Shown here piece after piece: positions 1 to 6,692 of a stretch of 15,150 bases of DNA. Numbering within the stretch: position 1 is the first letter of the stretch; the number at the start of each line of letters is the position of its first letter. Location of the stretch: contig JAZBPO010000489.1 in assembly GCA_036351675.1 (NCBI GenBank), positions 1 to 15,150 on the forward strand, in the 5' to 3' direction. The notes beneath the pieces are model-generated. The model worked only from the letters and a program-made list of their open reading frames with translations, had not been told where the DNA came from and searched no databases. This DNA is from JAZBPO01 sp036351675 (GTDB taxonomy: Bacteria > Pseudomonadota > Gammaproteobacteria > Pseudomonadales > Azotimanducaceae). The translations under genes were made by a program, and so were the position numbers.

Positions 1-1926
1 GACCCGGTGGTCACGCCCGACGGCAAGGTGGTCTTCGCGCGACGCGATCGTTCGGCCGGTGCGGACGGCATGCATCTCTATCGCATGAACCCGGACGGTT
101 CGGGCCTCGAGCTGCTCTACGGAGCGGAGAGTCACGACACGGGCACGAACGGGACGGAGGTGCAGTTCCTGCGCCCGCGCGTGTCCGACGACGGCATCGT
201 CGTGCTGCTGCGCCCGGCGGTCACCGAGGATGGTGGCGGTGATCTCGTCCGGGTGGACGTCGACGGCTGGGTGGAGATCGACCAGCCCCTGGCCGGCGCG
301 CCCGGCGCGGCGGTCGCGCAGGTTCCGGTCACGATCAACGACGTGCGCACGGACACGGAGCGCTCCCCGGGCGGGCGCTATCGGGACGGCTGGCCCCTCG
401 CCGACGGCTCGGGCCGCCTGTTCGTCACCTGGAGCCTCTGCCGTCTCCTCGATCCGGCGGGACGCCTCGTGCCCTGCACGGAGGAGCGGCTCGCGGACGA
501 GACCTTCGAGACGGCGCCGCCGCTGTTCGGGCTGTTTCTCTACGATCCCGCGGACGAGACGCAGATCCCCATCGTGCCCCCGACCGAGGGCGTCATGTAC
601 AGCGAGGTGGTGGCTGCGGAGACCCGGACCGAGCCCCTCGTGCGCCTCGACGGCGAGTCGCGCATGGACGCGGACCCGCGCTTCGTGGACGCGGGTACGG
701 GCCTGCTCGCGATCCGCAGCGTCTACGACGTCGACGGCGTGGACACGACACCGGACGGCATCGCCACGCTCGCCGATCCGGCCCAGCGCACGGCCGCGCA
801 GCGCCCGGCGCGGTTCCTGCGGATCAGCAAGGCCGTGTCGATCCCCGACGAGGACGTCCGGGACATCGACGCCTCGGCCTTCGGCCGCGGTGGCCGTCGC
901 GCGGGCATGCGCGAGATCCTCGGCTACGCGCCGATAGAACCCGACGGCTCCGTCATCACCCAGGTGCCGGCCGACGTACCGCTGACGATCGCCGTGCTCG
1001 ACGCTCAGGGCCGTCGCATCGGCCCGCGGCACGGCATCTGGCTGCAGCTGCGGCCCGGCGAGACGCTCGCCTGCAACGGCTGCCACGACGCCGCCTCGGG
1101 GCTCTCGCACGGCCGCTTCGGCGCCTTCGAGAGCGCGCATCCCGGCGCACCGGTGACCGGCAGCCCCTATCCCAACACCTCGAGCGAGTTCTTCGCCGAT
1201 GCCGGCGAGACCATGGCCGAGATCCGCACGCGCGTCAGCTGCGCCACGGACTGCGCGGCCACGGTGCCGAGCATGGACGTGCTGTTCGACGATCCCTGGA
1301 CCGACCCGGACGCGGCCGGCCGCGCCCCCGACGCGGCCTTCGCCTGGCGCTACGCGGACCTCGAGACGCCGACACCGGTGCCGGCGGAGTGCTTGGACGA
1401 GTGGAACGCGCTGTGCCGCAGCGTCATCCACTACGAGGAGCACATCCATCCGCTCTGGTCGCTGCCGAGGCTGACCCTCGATCCCGCCGACGGGGTCACG
1501 GTGCTCGCGGACGACACCTGCACGAGCTGTCACTCGCCGGAGGACGCCGCCGGCATGCTGCGGGTGCCGGACGGTGACCTGCTGCTCGTCGACGGTCCCT
1601 CCGCGGCCGAACCGGACCAGTTCAATGCGTACCGGGAACTGTTCTTCACGCGCCAGGCGCGCGAGGTCGCGGACGGCATCCTGCAGCCGCTGCTCGTGGA
1701 GACCGGCATCGATCCGGATACCGGTGATCCGATCCTGGAGCCCGTTAATCTGCCCGCGCCGATGAACGCTGGACGCGCTGCGTCGGCTGGACGTTTCCTC
1801 GGCCTGTTCGCGCCCGGGGGCAGCCACGCCGGGCGTCTGTCGGCGGCCGAACTGCGTCTGCTCACCGAGTGGATGGACATCGGCGCCCAGTACTACAACG
1901 ACCCGTTCGTGGCGCCGGAGGACTGA
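1..1926 (+). CDS. HzsA-related exported dihaem c-type protein (5' end missing)
   Basis: The reading frame is open at base 1, so the true start and any signal peptide lie upstream; GTG at 7 is only the first possible start inside the window. Counting from that GTG, the first ~130 residues carry TolB/PD40-like propeller strands (TPDGKVVFARRD, LYRMNPDGSG). Near residues 305-360 lies the block with IEPDGSVITQVPAD and PGETLACNGCH that typifies the hydrazine synthase alpha-subunit middle-domain family. Two CxxCH haem c motifs are visible, CNGCH (Cys356) and CTSCH (Cys505). The second follows the family-typical segment IHYEEHIHPLW. An extra CATDC pair lies between them. Members of this family are widespread outside anammox bacteria and mostly have no known reaction, so hydrazine synthesis should not be assumed. 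Inference: a periplasmic or exported electron-transfer or redox enzyme. It lies 2 bases upstream of the SH3-barrel gene, consistent with co-transcription. Confidence 0.8.
   Translation, partial: DPVVTPDGKVVFARRDRSAGADGMHLYRMNPDGSGLELLYGAESHDTGTNGTEVQFLRPRVSDDGIVVLLRPAVTEDGGGDLVRVDVDGWVEIDQPLAGAPGAAVAQVPVTINDVRTDTERSPGGRYRDGWPLADGSGRLFVTWSLCRLLDPAGRLVPCTEERLADETFETAPPLFGLFLYDPADETQIPIVPPTEGVMYSEVVAAETRTEPLVRLDGESRMDADPRFVDAGTGLLAIRSVYDVDGVDTTPDGIATLADPAQRTAAQRPARFLRISKAVSIPDEDVRDIDASAFGRGGRRAGMREILGYAPIEPDGSVITQVPADVPLTIAVLDAQGRRIGPRHGIWLQLRPGETLACNGCHDAASGLSHGRFGAFESAHPGAPVTGSPYPNTSSEFFADAGETMAEIRTRVSCATDCAATVPSMDVLFDDPWTDPDAAGRAPDAAFAWRYADLETPTPVPAECLDEWNALCRSVIHYEEHIHPLWSLPRLTLDPADGVTVLADDTCTSCHSPEDAAGMLRVPDGDLLLVDGPSAAEPDQFNAYRELFFTRQAREVADGILQPLLVETGIDPDTGDPILEPVNLPAPMNAGRAASAGRFLGLFAPGGSHAGRLSAAELRLLTEWMDIGAQYYNDPFVAPED
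1917..1921 (+). promoter_or_regulatory. Ribosome-binding site for the SH3-barrel gene
   Basis: GGAGG ends 7 bases before GTG at 1929. It lies inside the last codons of the upstream haem-protein gene and fixes the GTG as the start rather than the upstream in-frame ATG at 1869. Confidence 0.7.
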
Positions 1927-1928
1927 AC

Positions 1929-2663
1929 GTGCGCGTCGCCTGCCTGCTGCTGGCCCTGTTGCTCTCCGCCGTGCCCGCGGCGGCGGCGCCGCCGCTGCCG
2001 GCAGTGGTCGATGCGGCGTTTCTGGAACTGCACACCGGGCCCGGGCGTGGCTTCCCCGTGTTCCACGTCTTCGATCGGGGCCAGCGCTTCGAGATCGTCG
2101 CGCGCCGCACCGACTGGTTCCGGATCCGTTCGGAGCGGGGTGACGTCACCGGCTGGGTCAGCCTCGCCGACATGGCCGGCGCGTCCGGCGCCGACGGGTC
2201 GGCGCTGCCCGTCGAGCCGCCCGGGACGCGCGAGTACCTCGCGCGCCGCTTCGAGGTGGCGGCCTCGCTCGGCGACTTCGGCGGCGGCGACGCCATCGGC
2301 CTGCGGGTCGGCTATCGCTTCACGACCAACTTCTCGGCCGAGCTCTACGGAACGGACGTCACCGGGCGCTTCTCCGACGGTTGGCTCGCCGGTGCCGCGC
2401 TCGTGCACCAGCCCTTTCCCGAGTGGCGCCTCTCGCCCTTCCTGTCCCTCGGCGCGGGCGTACTCAACACGCAGCCCCGCGCCTCCCTCGCGGACGTTCG
2501 CGAGCGCACGGACCAGGTCGCCAGCGTCGGCGCCGGTCTGCGCATGCATCTGACGCGGCGTTTCATGCTCCGCGCCGAGTACGAACGTCACCTGATCATC
2601 ACGGACCGCAACGCCAACGAGGAGATCAACGAATGGAAGGCCGGCTTCGCGTTCTTCTTCTGA
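1929..2663 (+). CDS. Exported SH3-domain plus outer-membrane beta-barrel protein
   Basis: 244 residues. GTG start chosen because GGAGG sits 7 bases upstream and the protein then opens with a clean signal peptide (residues 1-20, ending AAAA). Residues ~26-82 look like a bacterial SH3 domain: LHTGPGRGFPVFHVFDRGQRF, a short Arg-Trp/Phe segment, then GWVSLADM. Residues ~100-244 are alternating polar/hydrophobic strands with many Gly and aromatic residues (GLRVGYRF, FLSLGAGV, MLRAEYERHL) and end in KAGFAFFF, a C-terminal aromatic expected for BAM-inserted barrels. Such 'outer membrane beta-barrel domain' proteins occur beside TolQ/ExbD/AgmX-type clusters. The SH3 part could contact peptidoglycan or a protein partner; this is inference. 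The next gene begins inside its last 31 bases. Confidence 0.78.
   Translation: MRVACLLLALLLSAVPAAAAPPLPAVVDAAFLELHTGPGRGFPVFHVFDRGQRFEIVARRTDWFRIRSERGDVTGWVSLADMAGASGADGSALPVEPPGTREYLARRFEVAASLGDFGGGDAIGLRVGYRFTTNFSAELYGTDVTGRFSDGWLAGAALVHQPFPEWRLSPFLSLGAGVLNTQPRASLADVRERTDQVASVGAGLRMHLTRRFMLRAEYERHLIITDRNANEEINEWKAGFAFFF
2619..2624 (+). promoter_or_regulatory. Ribosome-binding site for the lipoprotein barrel gene
   Basis: GAGGAG, 8 bases before ATG 2633, inside the 3' end of the SH3-barrel gene. It decides the start of the next gene, whose frame stays open far upstream without coding character. Confidence 0.7.
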
Positions 2664-3310
2664 GGGTCGTCGCGGCCGCGCTGTTCGCGATCACGCTCCC
2701 CGGTTGCGCCATGTTCGGCGGTGGTTCCGAGCCAGGAGCCATCGATGCGGAAGAGCCGCCGATCGTCGACACGCGCGTCGACCGTCGCGAGATCTCGCGC
2801 GCGCGCATCGACACGGAGGACTTCGAGCTCGGCGTCTACGGCGGCCTCGTGAGCATCGAGGACTTCGGCACGAACCCGGTCTACGGTGCGCGCCTCGCCT
2901 ACCACGTCAGCGAGTCCTTCTTCGCCGAAGCCTTCTACGGTGAGGCGGAAGCCGGCGAGACCAGTTTCGAGGCGCTCTCCGGCGCCGCGTCACTGCTCAC
3001 GGACGACGAGCGCCGCTTCCGCTTCTACGACCTCATGCTCGGCTACAACCTGCTGCCCGGTGAGGTGTTCCTCGGTCGAGGCCGCGCCTTCGATTCGAAC
3101 CTCTACGTCATGGCCGGTGCCGGCAACACGGAGTTCGCGGGCGAGGATCGCTTCACGGTGAGCTTCGGAACGGGCTACCGGATCATGCTCCTCGACTTCC
3201 TGTCGATGCACTTCACCGTGCGCGACCGGCTGTTCACGAGCGAGCTCCTCGGCGAGCAGAAGAACACCCACAACATCGAATTCAGCCTCGGCGCGAACTG
3301 GTTCTTCTGA
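2633..3310 (+). CDS. Lipobox-bearing outer-membrane beta-barrel domain protein
   Basis: 225 residues. ATG 2633 is supported by GAGGAG 8 bases upstream and by the signal sequence that follows (Arg-rich start, hydrophobic residues 12-22). The segment TLPGC gives a lipobox with Cys25. Residues 26-50 form an acidic/Pro linker, then VDRREISRARIDTEDFELG leads into a small barrel of about eight strands (GVYGGLVSIEDFG, FFAEAFYGEAEAG, YDLMLGYNLL, LYVMAGAGNTEF) ending NWFF. This pattern matches the outer-membrane barrel family shared by myxobacteria and some gammaproteobacteria (TIGR04565-like, from memory). Both a lipid anchor and a C-terminal Phe barrel signature are present, so the exact topology is uncertain. 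The family occurs near Agl-Glt-type motor genes, and a role as an outer-membrane partner of that machine is inferred. It overlaps the previous gene by 31 bases. Confidence 0.8.
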   Translation: MEGRLRVLLLRVVAAALFAITLPGCAMFGGGSEPGAIDAEEPPIVDTRVDRREISRARIDTEDFELGVYGGLVSIEDFGTNPVYGARLAYHVSESFFAEAFYGEAEAGETSFEALSGAASLLTDDERRFRFYDLMLGYNLLPGEVFLGRGRAFDSNLYVMAGAGNTEFAGEDRFTVSFGTGYRIMLLDFLSMHFTVRDRLFTSELLGEQKNTHNIEFSLGANWFF

Positions 3311-3331
3311 GCCGCCGCCCGCAAGAGAAAC

Positions 3332-3336
3332 AGGAG
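3332..3336 (+). promoter_or_regulatory. Ribosome-binding site for the first TlpA-like gene
   Basis: AGGAG, 7 bases before ATG 3344, within the 33-base spacer 3311-3343. This is the longest non-coding gap in the window. I see no terminator hairpin in it and no clear -35/-10 promoter. Confidence 0.65.
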
Positions 3337-3343
3337 ATCGAAC

Positions 3344-3850
3344 ATGACGCGTCCCATCCGCAGCTTCCTCGCCCTCGTCCTGATGATCGCCGCCACTGCG
3401 GTGCAGGCCGAGCCGAAGGTCGGCGCTCCGGCCCCGAACTTCACGCTTCCGAGCCAGGACGGCAGCCCGGTCAGTCTCGCGGATCTCCGCGGCGAGGTGG
3501 TGCTGCTCAACTTCTGGGCGACCTGGTGCCCGCCGTGCCGCCAGGAGATGCCGCTGCTGGATCAGCTGCACAGCCGCTACTCGCCGCTCGGTTTCACGCT
3601 GCTCGGCGTCAACGTCGAGCAGGAGTCGGAGCTCGCGAAACAGTTCCTGGCGAACGAGGTGCCGGTGAGCTTCCCGGTCCTCTTCGACCCCGAGGAGAGC
3701 GTCAGCGAGCTCTACGGGGTGCCGGCCATGCCGACGTCCGTGCTCATCGATCGCAAGGGGAACGTCCGCTACATCCATCACGGCTATCGCCCGGGTGACG
3801 AGGAAGCGATGCAGAACGCCGTGCGCAGCATCATGCGGGAACGCACCTGA
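3344..3850 (+). CDS. TlpA-family periplasmic thioredoxin-like protein (WCPPC)
   Basis: 168 residues. The signal peptide covers residues 1-22 (cleavage likely after VQA). The mature protein starts with the peroxiredoxin/TlpA-type segment VGAPAPNFTLPSQDG. The active site is W61-C62-P63-P64-C65 in FWATWCPPC, and the cis-proline is P130 in the PAMPTSVLIDRKG block. All key TlpA-family elements are therefore intact. Family members reduce, or less often shuffle, disulfides in the periplasm, for instance in apocytochrome c maturation. Candidate partners in this operon are the dihaem protein upstream and the Cys-x-Cys tail of the DUF4266 lipoprotein, whose ATG overlaps this gene's stop codon by one base (TGATG). 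The partner assignment is inference. Confidence 0.92.
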   Translation: MTRPIRSFLALVLMIAATAVQAEPKVGAPAPNFTLPSQDGSPVSLADLRGEVVLLNFWATWCPPCRQEMPLLDQLHSRYSPLGFTLLGVNVEQESELAKQFLANEVPVSFPVLFDPEESVSELYGVPAMPTSVLIDRKGNVRYIHHGYRPGDEEAMQNAVRSIMRERT

Positions 3851-4074
3851 TGCGCATGCGCGCCCTTCTGCTGCTGGCGTCCACGGCGCTCGCGAGTGGC
3901 TGCGCGGGCATCGAGCCCTGGGTGCAGCCCTACGAGCGTGACCGTCTCGCCGACGAGATCATGGCCTTCGACCGTGATCCGATCGCCAACTCCTATCGGC
4001 GTCACGTGTTCGGCGTCCGGGAGGCCGCGCGCGGCGCCGAGGGCGGATCGGGAGGTGGCTGTGGCTGCAACTGA
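3850..4074 (+). CDS. DUF4266 mini-lipoprotein with Gly/Cys tail
   Basis: 74 residues. The lipobox is LASGC with Cys18, so the mature lipoprotein is only about 57 residues. The middle holds WVQPYERDRLAD and HVFGVREAARG, which I recognise as the conserved blocks of the DUF4266 family. The last ten residues (65-74) are Gly-rich and end Cys71-Gly-Cys73-Asn74. DUF4266 proteins recur next to DUF3570, ApbE and TlpA-like genes, exactly as here, but I know of no established function. The tail looks like a metal, thiol-redox or modification site; that is inference. The start codon shares one base with the upstream stop, and the gene's 3' end overlaps the DUF3570 gene by 14 bases, so translation of all three is probably coupled. 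Confidence 0.88.
   Translation: MRMRALLLLASTALASGCAGIEPWVQPYERDRLADEIMAFDRDPIANSYRRHVFGVREAARGAEGGSGGGCGCN
4051..4055 (+). promoter_or_regulatory. Ribosome-binding site embedded in the DUF4266 Gly tail
   Basis: GGAGG, 5 bases before GTG 4061. The same bases encode Gly68-Gly69 of the DUF4266 tail. This places the DUF3570 start at GTG 4061 rather than GTG 4055, which would overlap the site, or the ATG at 3896. Confidence 0.7.
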
Positions 4075-5194
4075 GCAGCGACGCTGGCGTTCGGCCCTCG
4101 CTGCCCTGTGCATGCTCGGCGCGGGCGCGGCGGATGCGGCCGTGCTGCCAGAGAACCGGCTCGACGTCGCCTATCACTACTACGACGGCGACGGGGTGAC
4201 CATCGAGGGACCGGCGGTGCTGGTCCGACGCAGCATCGGTGAGCACGTCTCCGTCTCCGGCGGCTACTACGTCGATTCCGTTTCCGGCGCCTCCATCGAC
4301 GCGATCACCACGGCGAGTCCGTATTCGGAGCAGCGCGAGGAGTACAACGTCGGCGTCGATCTGCTTCACGAGAGCACCCTCGTCGGTCTCAGCTACACGA
4401 ACAGTGAGGAGACGGACTACACCGCCGACACCTTCGGGATCACCCTCAGTCAGGAGATCTTCGCGGGCATGACCACGGTGAGCATGGGCTATCTGCACGG
4501 TATCGACGAGGTGCGCCGCAGTGACGTCCCGGACTTCGCCGAGGACATCGACCGGCGCTCCTTCCGACTCGGTGTCACGCAGGTCCTCACGCGCAGCCTC
4601 ATCGCGGAGCTCGCCTGGGAGACGATCAGCGACGAGGGCTTCCTCAACAATCCCTATCGGCAGGTGCGCTTCGAGGACCCGGACGCCGGCGGCGGCTTCG
4701 GTTGGGAGCCGGAGGTCTATCCGGACACGCGGACGAGCAACGCGGTGGCGCTCCGCTCGCGCCTGCATCTGCCCTGGCGTGGCGCGTTGCAGGCCGACTA
4801 CCGCTACTTCAGCGACGACTGGGACATCGTCGGGCACACGGCGGAGATCGGCTACACGCACGGCGCCTTCGAGCGCGTGACCCTGGACGTCGGCTACCGC
4901 TACCACACGCAGTCGGGCGCCGACTTCTACTCCGATCTCTTCCCGTTCCGGGCCGCGCAGAACTTCCGTGCGCGGAACAAGGAGATCAGCGATTTCGCCA
5001 GCCAGGCGTTGCGGGTCGGTGCGGCCTTCGAGTTCTGGTCGAAACCGCGCAGCGTCCTGAACCTGTCCTGGGAGCGCGTGATGTTCGACTACTCGGAGTT
5101 CCGGGACGTCCGCACCGGCGGGGCGCCCGGCGAGGAGGACCCCTTCTCCTTCGAGGCGGACGTCGTGCAGTCGATGATCACGGTCTGGTTCTGA
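4061..5194 (+). CDS. DUF3570 outer-membrane beta-barrel protein
   Basis: 377 residues from GTG 4061. Residues 1-26 form a signal peptide (RRW, then a hydrophobic Ala/Leu core, cleavage likely after ADA). The mature protein starts VLPENRLDVAYHYYDGDGV and continues as regular amphipathic beta strands with Tyr/Trp/Gly: VSVSGGYYVDSVSGAS, the SPYSEQREEYNVGVDLL block, VGLSYTNSEE, LQADYRYFSDDW, LDVGYRYHTQSG. It ends MITVWF, a C-terminal Phe typical of BAM substrates. The repeated strand pattern, the DGDGV opening and the neighbours (DUF4266, ApbE, TlpA) identify DUF3570. It is likely an outer-membrane barrel of a dozen or more strands; pore function and substrate are unknown. The start overlaps the DUF4266 gene by 14 bases, and 14 bases separate its stop from the first candidate ATG of apbE (5209). 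Confidence 0.88.
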   Translation: MAATEQRRWRSALAALCMLGAGAADAAVLPENRLDVAYHYYDGDGVTIEGPAVLVRRSIGEHVSVSGGYYVDSVSGASIDAITTASPYSEQREEYNVGVDLLHESTLVGLSYTNSEETDYTADTFGITLSQEIFAGMTTVSMGYLHGIDEVRRSDVPDFAEDIDRRSFRLGVTQVLTRSLIAELAWETISDEGFLNNPYRQVRFEDPDAGGGFGWEPEVYPDTRTSNAVALRSRLHLPWRGALQADYRYFSDDWDIVGHTAEIGYTHGAFERVTLDVGYRYHTQSGADFYSDLFPFRAAQNFRARNKEISDFASQALRVGAAFEFWSKPRSVLNLSWERVMFDYSEFRDVRTGGAPGEEDPFSFEADVVQSMITVWF

Positions 5195-5200
5195 GCACGC

Positions 5201-5206
5201 GGGAGG
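5201..5206 (+). promoter_or_regulatory. Ribosome-binding site for apbE
   Basis: GGGAGG, 8 bases before ATG 5215. ATG 5209 is only 2 bases away and ATG 5218 is 11 away, so 5215 is the best-spaced of three clustered start codons. Confidence 0.6.
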
Positions 5207-5214
5207 CGATGGAG

Positions 5215-6204
5215 ATGATGCAGGCGACACTTCGCAGCACGGGCAGGATCGCCGCGCTCTGCGCCACGCTGTGCCTCGCCACTGAGGTGGCGGCCGACTG
5301 GATCGGTGACGCGCGCAGCAAGATGGGCACGAGCGTGGAGGTCCAGTTCTGGCACGAGGATGCGGAGGAGGGCGCGCGCCTCCTCGAGGCGGCCATGGCC
5401 GAGTTCGACCGCATCGAGGCGGCCATGAGCACCTACTCCGCGGACTCGGAGATCACGCGCGTGAACGCCGATGCGGCCTTCGGGCCCATGGTGATCTCCG
5501 AGGACCTCTACGAGGTGGTGGCGCAGTCCCTGGAAGTCTCACGACTGTCGGACGGCGCCTTCGACATCACCTACGAGAGCGTCGGCCATCTCTATGCGCT
5601 GCGTGATCGTGTGCGGCCCGACGACGCGGCCATCGCCGAGAAGCTTCCCGCCATCGATCATCGGCACGTGGTCCTCGACCACGACGCGCGCACCATCGCC
5701 TTCACGGTGCCCGGCGTCCGCATCAACGTCGGCGGCATCGCCAAGGGCTGGGCCTGCGAACGCGTGGTGGACCTGCTCCGCGACGCCGGCGTCGAGCATG
5801 CGCTCGTCAGTGCCGGCGGTGACACGCGTCTGCTCGGCGATCGGCGCGGACAGCCCTGGCTCGTGGGTATCCGCGACCCCGACGACGCCGCTGGCGTCGT
5901 GACGCGGCTCGCCCTCGTCGACGAGGCCATCTCGACCTCCGGCGACTACGAGCGCTACTTCGACGAGGACGGCGTCCGCTATCACCACATCCTCGACCCG
6001 GCTACGGGCCGTCCCACGGAAGGCATCCGCAGCGTCACGGTCATCGGGCCGGACGGCACGATCACCGATGCACTCTCGACCACGCTCTTCGTGCTCGGTC
6101 CGGAGCGGGGCATGGCGCTCCTCGACGACCTGCCGGCCTATGACGCGGTGTTCATCGAGGCGGGCCACGTCGTCCGCCTTTCCTCCGGCCTCGCTTCACG
6201 ATGA
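5215..6204 (+). CDS. apbE: FAD:protein FMN transferase (ApbE)
   Basis: 329 residues from ATG 5215 (5209 and 5218 are alternatives in frame). It has a signal peptide of about 28 residues without a lipobox. Family motifs occur in order: MGTSVEVQFW, MSTYSADSEITRVN, INVGGIAKGWACERVVD, SAGGDTRLLG followed by GQPWLVGIRDP, ISTSGDYERYF, YHHILDPATGRPT, and ITDALSTTLFVLG with the metal-site Asp and Thr. ApbE enzymes use FAD and Mg2+ to attach FMN by phosphoester to Thr or Ser of exported proteins, leaving AMP. The protein looks complete and catalytically intact. I find no protein in this window with an obvious FMN-acceptor motif or FMN-binding domain, so the target is outside the window or atypical. 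Its stop overlaps the next ATG (ATGA). Confidence 0.95.
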   Translation: MMQATLRSTGRIAALCATLCLATEVAADWIGDARSKMGTSVEVQFWHEDAEEGARLLEAAMAEFDRIEAAMSTYSADSEITRVNADAAFGPMVISEDLYEVVAQSLEVSRLSDGAFDITYESVGHLYALRDRVRPDDAAIAEKLPAIDHRHVVLDHDARTIAFTVPGVRINVGGIAKGWACERVVDLLRDAGVEHALVSAGGDTRLLGDRRGQPWLVGIRDPDDAAGVVTRLALVDEAISTSGDYERYFDEDGVRYHHILDPATGRPTEGIRSVTVIGPDGTITDALSTTLFVLGPERGMALLDDLPAYDAVFIEAGHVVRLSSGLASR

Positions 6205-6692
6205 AGCCGACGGGGCTGCGCCTTCGCCTGCTCGCCCTGGCGCTGCTGCTGCCTGCGGCGGCGCTGGCGCTCGAGCCCGGCGCTCCGGCGCCGGACTTCG
6301 CCCTGCCGTCCACGGCGGGCGCCAACGAGCGCCTCTCCGAACGTCGCGGCCGGGTCGTGCTGCTCGCCTTCTGGTCCTCCCGCTGCGGCAGCTGCGATCG
6401 CCATCTGCGCAGCCTCGCCCGACTCGCCGAGGCGCACGCGGCCGAGGGCGCGGAGCTGCTCGTCGTGAGCATCGATCGCAGCCCGGAAGCCTCGCGTGCG
6501 CTCGCGGCCTCGCTCGGCGTGCCGGTCCTGCTCGACGCCGGGCGCGAGGTGGCGGACCTCTACCGACTCTCACCCCTGCCCGTGACGCATCTCGTCGACC
6601 GTCATGGCCATCTGCGCACCACGCGCCGCGAGGCGCGCAAGCCGGAGCGCGAGCTCGTCGAGGCGTCCCTGCGCGCCCTGCTGGAGGAATGA
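6201..6692 (+). CDS. Second TlpA/redoxin-like periplasmic protein (CGSC)
   Basis: 163 residues, starting in the ATGA overlap with apbE and without a clear ribosome-binding site, so probably translated by coupling. The signal peptide is a long Leu/Ala stretch ending near residue 23 (ALA). The mature protein begins EPGAPAPDFALPSTAG like the first TlpA-like protein. The active-site motif is C62-G-S-C65 in FWSSRCGSC; the family's usual Trp before the first Cys is Arg61. The putative cis-proline is P127 in SPLPVTHLVDRHG. The protein is slightly shorter than the WCPPC paralogue and differs in the active-site pair, which should shift its redox potential. A role as a dedicated partner of the DUF4266/DUF3570/ApbE group, or as recycler for the first TlpA, is inference. 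Confidence 0.88.
   Translation: MKPTGLRLRLLALALLLPAAALALEPGAPAPDFALPSTAGANERLSERRGRVVLLAFWSSRCGSCDRHLRSLARLAEAHAAEGAELLVVSIDRSPEASRALAASLGVPVLLDAGREVADLYRLSPLPVTHLVDRHGHLRTTRREARKPERELVEASLRALLEE

Noticed and set aside
1..1926. Hydrazine synthesis (anammox) by the first protein
   Set aside because: Only family-level resemblance to HzsA; no other hydrazine synthase subunits are present, and most relatives come from non-anammox bacteria.
3311..3343. Promoter or terminator in the longest gap
   Set aside because: 33 bases with a ribosome-binding site but no inverted repeat with T-run and no recognisable -35/-10 pair.
3896..4060. Longer N-terminus for the DUF3570 protein
   Set aside because: The extra 55 residues are Ser/Pro/Arg-rich shadow of the DUF4266 gene; GTG 4061 has a good ribosome-binding site and a signal peptide.
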